DNA of 64,000 bases from Amaranthus tricolor. Lineage: Eukaryota > Streptophyta > Magnoliopsida > Caryophyllales > Amaranthaceae. The stretch lies in NCBI RefSeq assembly GCF_026212465.1, contig NC_080058.1, forward strand, positions 6,821,001 through 6,885,000, given 5' to 3'. The notes beneath the pieces were generated by a model. That model was given only the letters and a program-made list of their open reading frames with translations. It had not been told where the DNA came from and did not search any database. Below, piece by piece: positions 1 to 13,262 of the stretch (positions are counted from its first letter, which is position 1; the number at the start of each line of letters is the position of its first letter). The translations under genes were made by a program, and so were the position numbers.

Positions 1-37
1 TTTCATCAAAAGATACACACACCAAAACACACACACA

Positions 38-2700
<2,663 letters not shown>

Positions 2701-2706
2701 AGACTC

Positions 2707-2905
<199 letters not shown>

Positions 2906-2908
2906 TAA

Positions 2909-3160
2909 TTATTCTATTCTTCCTATTTACTTTGTACTCTTATTTATTCAATAATGTAATCAATAAAATCAACGATACAAATAAAATAATAATATACAAG
3001 TTTTAAGAATTTTAATTAACTTGCAAAGTGTCTTGTATTTATCTATTCTTCCGATTAATTTTGTACTCCTACTATTTATTCAATGTAAATCAATAAAATC
3101 AACGAGACAAATAAAATAGTAATATACATGTTTTAAGAATCATAATTAAGTTGCTTATTT
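2909..3160. repeat. Two-copy tandem duplication, period about 129 bp
   Basis: The two halves share, in order, a CTATTCTTCC start, a TTTGTACTC phrase, CAATAAAATCAACGA and AATATACA(A/T)GTTTTAAGAAT. A few substitutions and small indels separate them. It directly follows the AT microsatellite. Confidence 0.85.
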
Positions 3161-3697
3161 CCAGTTACAAAAGAAGGATTCTTTTCAAATTCTAACTAGC
3201 AACAATGGACTAGAAAATGGTACTTTTTAGGAAGAGTCTATAATACTCCTATAACCTTTGCAATAGACAAAATTAAAAATTAAATGCACAACTAAAAAAT
3301 TATGGACAACCGTTTACCGAAAGGAAATATTAGAAATAATATAATTTAGTGGTAAAAACAAATAGAAAGGATTAACTTTATGTACAAAAAAGGTACTAGT
3401 GCACAACAAAAATTGTTAAGCAATTTCCTATTGTGAGAAAAGATCATATAGGTAGACACTTTAAACTAAGTTGTTGCTATCATAATCATGGTTATTGTCC
3501 TTGTTTACTTCTACTATTTAAATAACATATAAAAACTCAAAAAGGTTGATTTCAAATTATTTTTTAATGTTAGGATGAAAAGGTCCTTATGATCTTTTAG
3601 AGATGTAAAAATGACTATGTATCATATGGCTATCTATGAGTTTTCCCATTTATTTGTAGTGAGAAAGCAAAAGGGTAAAAATTGACAATTATATAAG
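3161..3697. other. AT-rich intergenic DNA
   Basis: No ORF, RNA gene or repeat recognised. Confidence 0.6.
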
Positions 3698-3698
3698 A

Positions 3699-3935
3699 CT
3701 GCGTTTGGAAACGAGTATTTTATTTTAAATTATAGATTTTAATTATGCAATTATTAATGTAGAATTTGAGAATAATAAGGTTTGGGAGGTTATTCTCAAA
3801 TCCTCATCTTTAAACCATTTTTATAACAATTGTAGATTTGTCTCAAATCCAAATTTAAAAATTTTATATTTGTCAAATACTAAATTTGAGTCAAATCTAT
3901 ATTTTCAAATGAAATCATCATTTCCAAACATAACA
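3699..3935. mobile_element. TIR MITE, superfamily unassigned
   Basis: Ends GCGTTTGGAAA and TTTCCAAACAT form a terminal inverted repeat around an AT-rich interior that is itself partly self-complementary (CTCAAATCC at 3798 and 3841). Length about 237 bp. The exact ends and target duplication are not clear. Confidence 0.5.
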
Positions 3936-4150
3936 TAATGGGACAGGGGTACTTTAAGGAGAAATAAAATATCAAAAGGGTGAAAACAATCTCATCTATT
4001 AGAGATGATGATAGACACCCATTCAAGGACTATGATTTGATGAGATTGTTTTCACCTAGATGGGGAATAATCCTTGTTAATCAAGAATAGTAATATTCAA
4101 AAGTACACTTTTATTTATCTAGTCTAGATATTAAAAATATGATATACTAC

Positions 4151-4282
4151 TGTCTTTCTCAAGTCGAAAGACTTTTTAGCCATATTCTTCTTAATTTATA
4201 GATACAATTTGTTGTCTAATTTCTTCCTTTCTAAATTCTGATGATAGTTTTATGAGCGAGATACATTAAATTAATGATGATG
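4151..4282 (+). mobile_element. RTE LINE 3'-tail copy
   Basis: Starts CTTTCTCAAGTCGAAAGAC, contains TAGTTTTATGAGCGAGATAC and ends in a GATGATGA run. It is the same order of phrases as the copies at 13138, 17690, 22246 and 58643. No ORF remains. Confidence 0.6.
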
Positions 4283-5966
4283 ACTCTGACCCAATAAGTT
4301 AACATCCTTTTTGGATTGGGATTGTTTTTAAGGGGAGTAGAAGTTTTAACTTTTTTTCATTTGGTGTATATTAATAAATGTGAAAATATAAAACAGATCA
4401 ATTGAGCTATATAGATAATATTCATAGATCATAGTTTAAATGTGACGATAAAATTAAAAAGATATGATAAAATTTATTTTCAAATAAAAAATAAGATAAA
4501 ATAAATAAAATTACGATTCAAAATAAAATATGAGCTAGATTGAAAGAGACAAAATGAATATTATTACATTAGGCTTGTACATATCATGAATGAGGGTTCT
4601 CTCCTCACAAACTTCTTCATGTGCTTTTGCATAATTAACATCAAAAAAAAGAAAATTAGGGGCCCTACGAAAAGGAGTATTAGTACAATAAATCATTTTC
4701 TAAGAGTCTAAAATTTTTTAAGTATCAAAAATAATGATAAATAACACATTAACATGATATTTTCAGTGATGTAGCAATTAACTTGAAAACGAAACTTCAG
4801 AATTATTGAAAAAAAGCGACATAATTAATTACTTATTGATTAATGACCATGTTACTTGATATTAGCTCATTCATGAGTTTTGAATGTATACCTACTAACA
4901 AAACTATTAATATACTATTTTTTTAAGTATTCAATAACTTTTGTTACAATTGATCTACAAAACTTGTATTTTAAGTCAAGAATTGATCATATGTTCATTG
5001 CAACAACTAACAAGGATAACCTCATAATTGGGTATAATAATATAATATTTTTTGAATATTTAATTTTGAGATTTTAAAACATGAAAAAGGAGATAGGGTT
5101 ATGTCACTATCTTTTCCTCTCACAATCAGCTTTTGGCATAGTTGAATCTAAACCAAATAAAGAGAGGCTAATTATGTACAAAATTCACCAAGAAATTCAC
5201 ATTACAAGCACTCTTTCCTTCTTTCCCTTTCTCTTTCAAACTTACTTCCAACTTCCCTTCAATGTAAAGGATTCCAGCTACTTGTTTGCATGCCTAATTA
5301 GCTTTGACAAATATTCAGTTTATTTGTTATTTGTTAAATGACTGATTTAATTAGCTGATTGTCGATTAATTGATTTGATCAGTTAATTTTGAAAATGTTG
5401 GAGAGAGCAACTTATTCTACTTAGATAGTTAATTTAACTAACTAATTCACCAAACAGTAGCATTATATGGTTGACTGCCAAACGATCAATTTGAACATAA
5501 ATAAGCTAAAATTGACCGATAAACTATTTTGCCAAACATCTCAATAATTAAACAATTTGTATATATATAAAAAAAAATAATTAATATCGTAGAAAAATAA
5601 AAAAAAAATTCTAGAATGATAATCATCACCACAAGTATATAATGAAAAAGTCAAGCCTCATTGTTGTAACACAATAATTCACACAAATATTCCATTAAAC
5701 TCCCCTAAAATGTCATGTATTTGGTCCTATTTACAATAAACAAAATCAAATTTGATATTTAGATAAAAAAAAAAAAAAAAAGCCCTATAGCACACTTGTA
5801 GGAGAATCAAGATAACTAGAAAAAGAAGAATTAATAAAAAAATGAAAAAAATTATACATAACTTCCCCCTATTTTTTGGAAATAAATTACTCATTTGTTT
5901 TTCCCTTCCAATTCCTTTTTAATTAAAATTAATTCATATATAGAAATAATTTTAGCATTCCTTTTG
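4283..5966. other. Intergenic DNA upstream of the LINE tail at the MYB 3' end
   Basis: AT-rich; the two 65- and 86-codon ORFs here look random. About 5310-5545 resembles a decayed TIR MITE (TTTGTTATTTGTTAAATGAC at one end, CCAAACATCT at the other), but this is not firm. Confidence 0.5.
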
Positions 5967-6083
5967 ATAAGGATATGTCGTCTTTCAACTCTTCTCAGAC
6001 CCTGAAGCCCGATACATTGATACCCCAAAGTGGAATATATCGAGACCCTGAAGCAGGATATATCAAATATGATGATGACGATC
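5967..6083 (+). mobile_element. RTE LINE 3'-tail-like segment at the MYB 3' end
   Basis: It contains AAGGATATG, CTCAGACCCTGA, a GATACATTGATA-like phrase and a final GATGATGACG, in the same order as the LINE tails at 17690-17826 and 58643-58763. The ACCCTGAAGC..GATA phrase occurs twice, about 52 bp apart, indicating an internal duplication. It ends about 18 bp from the MYB stop codon, so it should form most of the MYB 3' UTR in antisense. Homology is judged by eye. Confidence 0.45.
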
Positions 6084-6101
6084 GATCGAAATAATTTAAG
6101 C

Positions 6102-6469
6102 TTAGAAAATTTGCCCAAATGCTTCAGCAAGCCTTTGTAAATCCTTGTTATATAAATCAGAACCATGAAAAGATGGTATCATAGATGATGAAGATTGTTG
6201 ATTTTGTTGCCATGGTGATGAACTTGTTATATAATTTAATTCTGTCTTAATCTCACCATAATTATTATTAACACCACCATTACTAGTTTGATTAAGTGGA
6301 GCTAATAATAATGGAGTTTGCAGATATTCTGACCATTTTATCTCATCTGGGTTTGTATTTGTACCTTCTAATCCATTATTAGTATTATTATTATTAATAT
6401 TATTATCAATATTATTATTTGTATTTTTGCTGGACGATACCCAAGAATAGTTGTCGAAAAACGAACCTG

Positions 6470-6519
<50 letters not shown>

Positions 6520-8057
6520 GTAGTAGTAGTATTAGTACTGTCTTCATGGCTTGTACTGGTGGTAGTCGCGGTGGTGGTGGTGGTGGTTGTGGCAGTAGGA
6601 ATATCCATATTATGAAACCCGTTATATCCGGCGGTGTCGGTGGGTTGACCCGTAATATCCATGAAGGGAATCATAGAAGGAATGATGTTAGATGAATGAG
6701 CTTGATGGGTTGACCCGAAACACTGAAACCCGAATGACCCGTATAAGGAATCTGGGAAGAATTCATGAGTTGATAATGATTGTTGATAAACCATTGGAGT
6801 TGTTTTATTAGGTGGTGTTGTTATGGTGTTGGTGTTAAAATTGTCGTTTTGAATGATTGTTGATACTGAAAATTTGTCAGTGTTTCTAGTGTTGTTGTTG
6901 GTTTTGCTACAATTAATATTGTTGGCGTTGGTGTTGGTGTTGTTTGATTTAGCTTTTTCCTCTTGAATTTCAATTTCAGATAATGGTTTGTGGGTGTTTG
7001 GATCAATACCTCTTTGTTTAAGTTTCTTCTTTAAGCAAGAATTCCATAAATTTTTGATCTCATTATCTGTTCTTCCTGGTAATTGCGCTGCTATTTGTGA
7101 CCACCTATTAAAAAATAATAATAATAAAAATAAATAAAAAAATAAAAAATAAAAATCCATGGAAAAATAAAAAGCTGACAGAATTATGGGAATATAACAT
7201 CATATCATTATCATTTATATAATACCCATATGAAAAAGGAAAGATTTATCAAATTTGATAAAAAGAATAATAAAGATTAATTAACAGTAAAAGATATTTA
7301 CTTGTTTCCAAGAACAGCATGAAGTTCAATGATCAAATTCTCTTCCTCTTGTGAAAATGCCCCTCTTTTTAAATCTGGCCTTAAGTAATTAATCCACCTT
7401 AGCCTACAACTTTTTCCACATCTCTGTAATCCTGTCAAAAATCAAAATAATCACAAAATTTCATCAAATTATTTTTAATTAAATTAATTAATTCTCTTTA
7501 GGGTATACATTTATTGTTATTCTACAATGATCACATCAATACAATTAATCCCTCTGCTCATAATAGTTGACTATTGGAAAAATAACTCCCATATTTTATC
7601 ACATTAAAGAATTAGAGAGATATTGACTATTATATATACTTAATGGGCTACTCCTTCTAAGACCCTAATCGGATTTAATTTGTGTGCAGCCAACTTTTCT
7701 CTCTTATAGGTCTTGTGTACAAGCCCAAACTTGTAATGATATCAGAGCCGACAGATTTCAATTAACTAAAATTTAGAAACAATTCCTTCTATATATCCAT
7801 ATGATAAGGATTTAATTCTTGTATTTCGCCCCTATTTGCTTGTATGTACGTTCCGTTGCTGGTTTCTAGCAAGGGAACATAAAATTTAACCCAAAAAAGT
7901 AAAAAATAAATAAAATGAAAGTACCTGCAAGTTTAGGGACAGAGCTCCAACAACCATGGCCATATTGAGTAATATGGCGAAGAAGTTTTTCATCTTCTTC
8001 AGGAGACCACAGGCCTTTCCTTAGTTTTTGCTTGTAGCAACAAGAATGTCTTCCCAT
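6102..8057 (-). CDS. R2R3-MYB transcription factor, MYB61/MYB86-like (subgroup 13)
   Basis: Sequence-specific nuclear transcription factor. Three exons read on the minus strand: 8057-7925 (133 nt), 7431-7302 (130 nt) and 7104-6102 (1003 nt), giving 421 residues plus TAA. Both introns (7924-7432 and 7301-7105) have GT..AG ends, and the 133/130-nt exon pattern is the usual one for plant R2R3-MYBs. R2 has Trp at 17, 37 and 57; R3 has Phe70, Trp89 and Trp108. The N-terminus [20 protein letters not shown] and the post-R3 motif [14 protein letters not shown] are typical of the group. From about residue 125 the protein is low-complexity, rich in Asn and Thr, with a poly-Asn run near 283-299, and ends in LAEAFGQIF. 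Relatives such as Arabidopsis MYB61 act in secondary-wall formation, seed mucilage, stomatal aperture and carbon allocation. The exact orthologue is not decidable from sequence alone. The start is chosen because it gives the canonical N-terminus, and the mapped 5' leader has no upstream ATG. Confidence 0.95.
6472..6519. repeat. (ATT)n microsatellite inside MYB exon 3
   Basis: About 16 uninterrupted trinucleotide repeats. On the coding strand they read AAT and encode the poly-Asn run of the MYB protein. Unit gain or loss stays in frame, so the length probably varies between accessions. A short Thr-rich repeat lies next to it at 6520-6595. Confidence 0.95.
7624..7749 (+). mobile_element. LTR/PBS remnant of a small LTR retrotransposon in MYB intron 1
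   Basis: The segment starts TGACTATTATATATA and runs through phrases such as GGGCTACTCC and GTCTTGTGTACAAGCCC, which I recognise from plant LTR/TRIM sequences. It ends directly before TGATATCAGAGCC at 7737-7749, one base off the usual tRNA-Met primer-binding site (TGGTATCAGAGCC). No second LTR or PPT is obvious, so this is a 5'-LTR-plus-PBS fragment. It lies antisense inside intron 1 and does not disturb either splice site. Confidence 0.55.
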
Positions 8058-8328
8058 AATTATATGTATATATATATATGTTTTTTTTGTTAATTATTTT
8101 TTATATATTTTTGTGCAATGCTGTTGATTCTGCAACTGAATTTCTAAAAGTTGTCAACAAATAAATTAAATAGTTTTGGTAATGTTTTTTTGGGGTTGTG
8201 AGGAATGAAGAGTGTCAGCTTAAGTTTGAGGTGTGGGTGCTTATGAAATAGACTAATAAGGAGGTGAAAGAAGGTTAGGGGAGTTTTTAGAGATAGAGAG
8301 AGAAACAGAAAGAGAAGGGTTGAGAAAC
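8058..8328 (-). other. Probable 5' UTR of the MYB gene
   Basis: This lies between the predicted transcription start and the MYB initiation codon. Its distal part is CT-rich on the minus strand; its proximal part is AT-rich with a short TA run at 8063-8080. I see no ATG on the minus strand across it, so no upstream ORF. The upper boundary is inferred from the TATA box. Confidence 0.4.
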
Positions 8329-8356
8329 TGAAGTGGCAGCTGGTAGGGAATCTTGG

Positions 8357-8362
8357 TTTATA
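8357..8362 (-). promoter_or_regulatory. TATA box of the MYB gene
   Basis: TATAAA reads on the minus strand, followed about 30 bp downstream by a long pyrimidine-rich stretch (8287-8330 as seen on the minus strand). That arrangement fits a plant core promoter with a CT-rich 5' leader. It predicts a transcription start near 8325-8330 and a 5' UTR of about 270 nt with no ATG before the MYB start. Assigned from sequence pattern only. Confidence 0.5.
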
Positions 8363-8407
8363 AGAGCTTCAAGAGATGAAAAGTCACATCTAAATAGGAT
8401 CATTCTA

Positions 8408-8698
8408 CTCTTCCATCTCCTTTTGAAATTTTTGAAATATTTCTTATATTACATTGTTATTTGTAAAAATAATTTTCTCTTTGTTTTAATTTGTGTTTCA
8501 CGGATTCTAATGCAAATTTAAGAGTTAAATAATTTTAGTTGTGAGTTTTAAAAATTCTAAAATATTGATATTTGAAAAGTATATATTGTAACAAATCTAT
8601 CAAGATCCACATAAATATGTTTTCATGAGAAAACATAATTAAAGTTTAACACTAAAATTCGTAAATTTTATTTGAAAAACATATAAAAGCAGAGGGAG
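8408..8698. mobile_element. Probable Stowaway-like MITE in the MYB promoter
   Basis: The right end reads AGAGGGAG, the inverse of the common CTCCCT terminus. The left end follows a TA and begins CTCTTCCATCTCC. The interior has the family phrase around 8590-8630 (AACAAATCTATC..GATCCACATAAATATG) found in the better-preserved copies at 28579, 41645 and 48637. The ends are diverged and the right-hand TA is lost. It lies about 45 bp upstream of the predicted MYB TATA box. Confidence 0.5.
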
Positions 8699-10842
8699 TT
8701 GATTTGAGATCTTATTTGAATCGTGTAATTTAAATAAAATGTGCTCTATAATGGAACAAAGAAAGTAAGTACTTTTTTAGAAATATAAAATATTGATTAT
8801 ACATGTATAAATTATGAAATTTTTATAAGATATGGTATTTGTTATTCGAAGGAGTGTATATTTTCACCCTATTTAAGATTGTGTATAATGTGTATACATA
8901 TGACATAAATTACATGGTACTCTTTTTTTTATTTTTAATTATAGCTGGTTAGATTTTTCTGATATTAAAGTATTAAAGATTATTCTCTACAAGAAGGGGA
9001 AAGAAAAATTAATATTCCTAAGTATTGTAAGAACCAAATTTTTATCTTACGAGTGAAGAAAATTTCTTTAACTACTAAATAAATTCATAACATTCGATTT
9101 AAAAATTTATAATATGTAATTAAAGAGTAGTTTTTTAAATTAATATTACTTTTATATACTTTTGTAAATTATAACAATATATATTGTTATTTTCATAACG
9201 CAAATAAATCTTCTACTTTTAAGAATAATATGAATAATAATTTTTTAATTAATTAAATATCATTTTTTGGCATGAGTTGATGAAGAATAGTGGAGATGGG
9301 GCTATACACAGAAATATGACTTGCACAAGTCTTATCAAAGGTTGGAAATTAAATGACTGGGGTAGGCCTGCCTTTTGTGGGGGCATTAGTAGTATTTTAC
9401 AATTTTATTTACAGCAATATTGTAGGAGGATTAATTAGAGTATGATTTTATTTATTTTATTAAAAAGACAGATAATGTCTTCTTGGGATCACCAATCTAT
9501 ACAAATTTATTGGTGACCCAGATTTTGCATGTCCCTACAACCATAGTAAATCCTTTTTAAACTTTTTAAATCCGTTAAATAAATCATAGTAATAGATTAG
9601 AATATTGGTAAATAATGGTAAATAACTATTACGTGGAAGAATTTAATCGGGTGGGATATTTAGAATTTTTTTTTTATTTTGTAAATTTTATTGGCATTTG
9701 TATTGTTTTTGTGGTAATTTATAAATCATAGTAATAGATTAGAAATATATGAACTCTAGTAGTATGAGATTGTCTTATTAAAGTGTTAATTTAAAATGTT
9801 TATTTTAAGTGTCAATTTTAAGAGTTAGAATGACGTACTAAATATTAAACAATTAGTTTTTCAAACGACAATTTGAGAAATTATTTGGTTCTACTCAAGA
9901 TTGATTCTGTAAGAGAAAAGAGGAATCTGTGTCCCAGACCCATCCAAAATATTAAATATACAATTCTTTAATAGTTAATATTTAGCGGCCAATAATAACA
10001 TATTAAATAGTTAAAGATCCGTAATTAATATTTGATTCTACTCTTATGTGCCCCTCTTCAATGGAAAAAAGGGGGAAAAAGACATGTTTAACAACGGTAG
10101 AATTTTCACCTTTCACAAACTTTTGATGTGAAAGGATTGGTTTTGACAATCTCAAATTCATGCTTGTTTTAATTAGTGATAGGTGTGCGTAAATAATTTA
10201 GATTGTGCGGGAATTATTTGAAGTTAAAGTAATTTCTATTTATATTTTTTTGTGGCACCAAATTATAGAGTATGAGACAATAATTAACTATTTAAAAAAA
10301 GTTAAAGGAAAAATATTAAAGATTAGTTTTATATAGTAATTTATGAGCATAGCCTACAATTATGGTATTTGTGATGTCAAAGTTAAGATGATTTATTTAT
10401 TATTTATAGACAAAAAAACGAATGAGCAGAAAAATTCCATCCAGCATAATTCTTAAATTCCGACTAAATGCCAACTAAATTACAATTATCTTTAAAAGAT
10501 TAATTTAATATATGTACTTTTTCTGATTAATTATGACTAAATCTCGGATATTTGCGAACCCACCCACACATGTGCTCTAGCAATATCCAACATGCCACCA
10601 CGGTATTGCTCTATTATATATATAATTTTCACGGTCTAACCTACGTCTCTTGATACCAATTATAGCCCCCATTAGTCTTGAACGATTCACATTAGTGTAT
10701 TTCACTTTATACTAAGCATGAACATATTTATTTTTGGACTACTTTGCAAAATATCTCATACTAATATATAGAATTTGATCACTTATTATAAAAACTTAAA
10801 TTGTACGCTCACCTCATAAAAATATAATTACATACTAGTTCC
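8699..10842. other. AT-rich intergenic DNA
   Basis: No gene recognised. Less AT-rich patches at 9280-9560 and 10550-10700 have no coding signal. Confidence 0.6.
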
Positions 10843-11046
10843 TTCATTCCCGCATAATCAAAGACACTAAAAAAGTTACGATATGGGACCGTCTCATCGT
10901 GAGCTGGGTCCATATAAAAGACCTATTAGTAAAAATATATTAAAAAACAATGAAAACTGAATTCCAACTTGTAAGTTGTAAAGGAAGCATTTATTTTTGT
11001 TTGGGCTGACTCAATTGAAGTCATCTCACGATGAGACGCCCACAAT
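10843..11046. repeat. Degenerate repeat with CTCATCGTGAG inverted motifs
   Basis: GTCTCATCGTGAG near 10890 and CTCACGATGAGACG near 11025 are inverted relative to each other. Both lie beside GGGTCC/GGGCTG-type phrases, and the left edge begins CCTTCATTCCCGCATAATC. This looks like a non-autonomous element of a family that also leaves GAGAC-type ends near 38730, 56190 and 61070. Confidence 0.4.
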
Positions 11047-11885
11047 AGAGAATTAATAAAAAAGTTAATATTATGAAAATAATCATTTATACAATTCAAA
11101 AAAATCTTACATGCTTATATTTTTTCTCACACATTATTTATGATATGTAAAATAACAAAAATTTTTATAGTAAGTATTTTAGAATAAAGGTAAGACCAAT
11201 TTCACTTTAAAGTTTAAACCCATTTATCATAACATCAATTCTTAATAATAAACATAAAAATAAGTACAATACCTTTTCTTGAAGGTAAGAAAGAAAATAA
11301 TGAATTTCCTTTTCATAATCCCTATTTAAAAACAAGTCTATCCTAGAGTCTCTTAATCCAAAATCAGGCAGAAGATTCCCAAATGGGAAAAATATTCTCT
11401 AAGGCTATAACCAACCATGATTAGCTAACATGGGCTTGATATGGTTTAAGCCATTAATTATTGATTATAACCTACCTAAATCTTCATTAATTTATATATT
11501 AAACACTTTTAATTGTGCATTTTTATACACCCACACGAAACAGAGACTACCACTTTATTTATTTTCTCCTCCTTTTTTTAACAAACATAGATTGCAGAAC
11601 TCTTTAACTAAATTAACTCACCCTTAGGCCTTAAATCCTCCTTTTCACTTTTATTTTGATTATTTTTCAAAAATCTTTATCCAAGCTATTTTTTAAAAAA
11701 AAAATAAAAAATAAAAAATTGGAGTACCTTGTAAATATGATAAGAAAAACTCATTATTACTACAAATTTTAAGTAAGAAATAACTACAATCAAAGAGGAA
11801 ATCGGTAACTTTTTATTATGGTGGGACCAGATATATAGATGATACATTAGCAAAAAATACTAGTTAAATGACAGATATACTAGCA
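11047..11885. other. AT-rich intergenic DNA
   Basis: No feature recognised; the 65-codon ORF at 11430-11627 shows no domain. Confidence 0.6.
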
Positions 11886-11894
11886 AAATATTTT

Positions 11895-12243
11895 GGAAAA
11901 TTTCATGTGGTGATCCTAAACTTTTTACTTTTTCATTAAATATTTTTTAAATTCGCGTGGTGACTTTGAGTTTCCATGTTTTCCATGTAATTGAAAAAAT
12001 GTTCTGGTTTTGGTTAAATTAACTGGATTTTGAAATATGTGGTCAATTAGGATGATCACGACGTTTGTTTTTTTGAAAAAAATATCATTACATTGATTAA
12101 AAATAGCGTAAAGTTAATAATAAAACTTTTTTTTAGTCTACCACGTGGAAAATTTAAAAGGTTAAGTTTACCATGTGCATTTTAAAAAGTTGATCTACCA
12201 CGTAAAAAAGTCGAAAGTTAAAGATTACCACATGAAAATTTTC
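11895..12243. mobile_element. Mutator-like MITE with 9-bp target duplication
   Basis: Ends GGAAAATTTCATGTGGTGATC and its complement GATTACCACATGAAAATTTTC give a TIR of about 40 bp with mismatches. Flanks AAATATTTT (11886-11894) and AAATATTTA (12244-12252) match at 8 of 9 positions, as expected for a MULE-type insertion. The interior repeats the (A/T)CCACGTG motif. Length 349 bp, no ORF. Confidence 0.75.
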
Positions 12244-12252
12244 AAATATTTA

Positions 12253-12854
12253 TAAATGGGTGATTGGTACACTTTGCAAAGAATTATAGCCTAATGATCG
12301 ATTTATACACTAGAAAAAATTGTAGCAAAATTAATTTCTAAATAGTAATACTTATTCTAGCAGAAAATATATTCACATGATTTTTGCAGAAGCAAAATAG
12401 TTATAGAAAAACTAGTTAAAAAGTTGATGTTTTTGTTTTTGAATAGAACGATTTTATGGTTTTACACGTGAAAAATTGGACGGTGTTGAGTGTGTTGAGA
12501 GACAAAAATAGTTCAAAAACTTATTAGTAAAAGACGAAAATTTGAACCAACGACTTTAAATTTCATTTTTACTTTTTGTTCATTAAACATTCCTTATTTT
12601 TTAAATATTTAATGAGTCTTTTAATTATATATTTCATAATTATTTAGAGGTGTGTTAAGTACAATAAGTCGTTATTTAGACGGATCCAGCGTCCTCCGAG
12701 CTCCATGTAGCTATCTATTCACTTATATTAACTTTATTTTTATATGTTTTTCTCTAATAGAACTTATGAATATTAGTTTCAAACTTTGACTATGAATTTT
12801 TATTTATTTATAAGAAAAAACATATTCATATGGAATCTTGTTAGATTCGTCTCA

Positions 12855-12887
<33 letters not shown>

Positions 12888-13137
12888 TATTCTCAATCAA
12901 CTTTTTCGAATTTTAAAAAATTCGGAATAAAGTTATTTGATTTTAAAGTTTGCATTGAAATTTACAAAAAAAAATAAATGAAAAGAACATTTGAAAACAA
13001 AAGGAGCAGTGAATATTAATAATTGCTCATATCATAGTATTTAAATTAAGAATCAACCGTAACCTAAATACTAAATATAGAAATTATAGCATATGTTCTC
13101 GTGATAATATTTATGTCAAGATGCACATGATATTTAC
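12253..13137. other. AT-rich intergenic DNA
   Basis: A short TA run lies at 12855-12890. No gene recognised. Confidence 0.6.
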
Positions 13138-13262
13138 TCATCATCATTATATACCCTGTGTTTTCCGTACATAGAAAAACTATGATTAGGGTCTGGGGAG
13201 GGAAGAAAGAGGATAAATCATACACATAAAAGAGAGTGCGGTCGAAGAGTCCCTCAACTTAA
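13138..13262 (-). mobile_element. RTE LINE 3'-tail copy
   Basis: On the minus strand: TTAAGTTGAGGGACTC, then TCTCTTTTATGTGTATG, CCCAGACCCTAATCATAG and a terminal ATGATGATGA. This is the clearest tail copy after the one at 17690. No coding part is attached. Confidence 0.65.
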
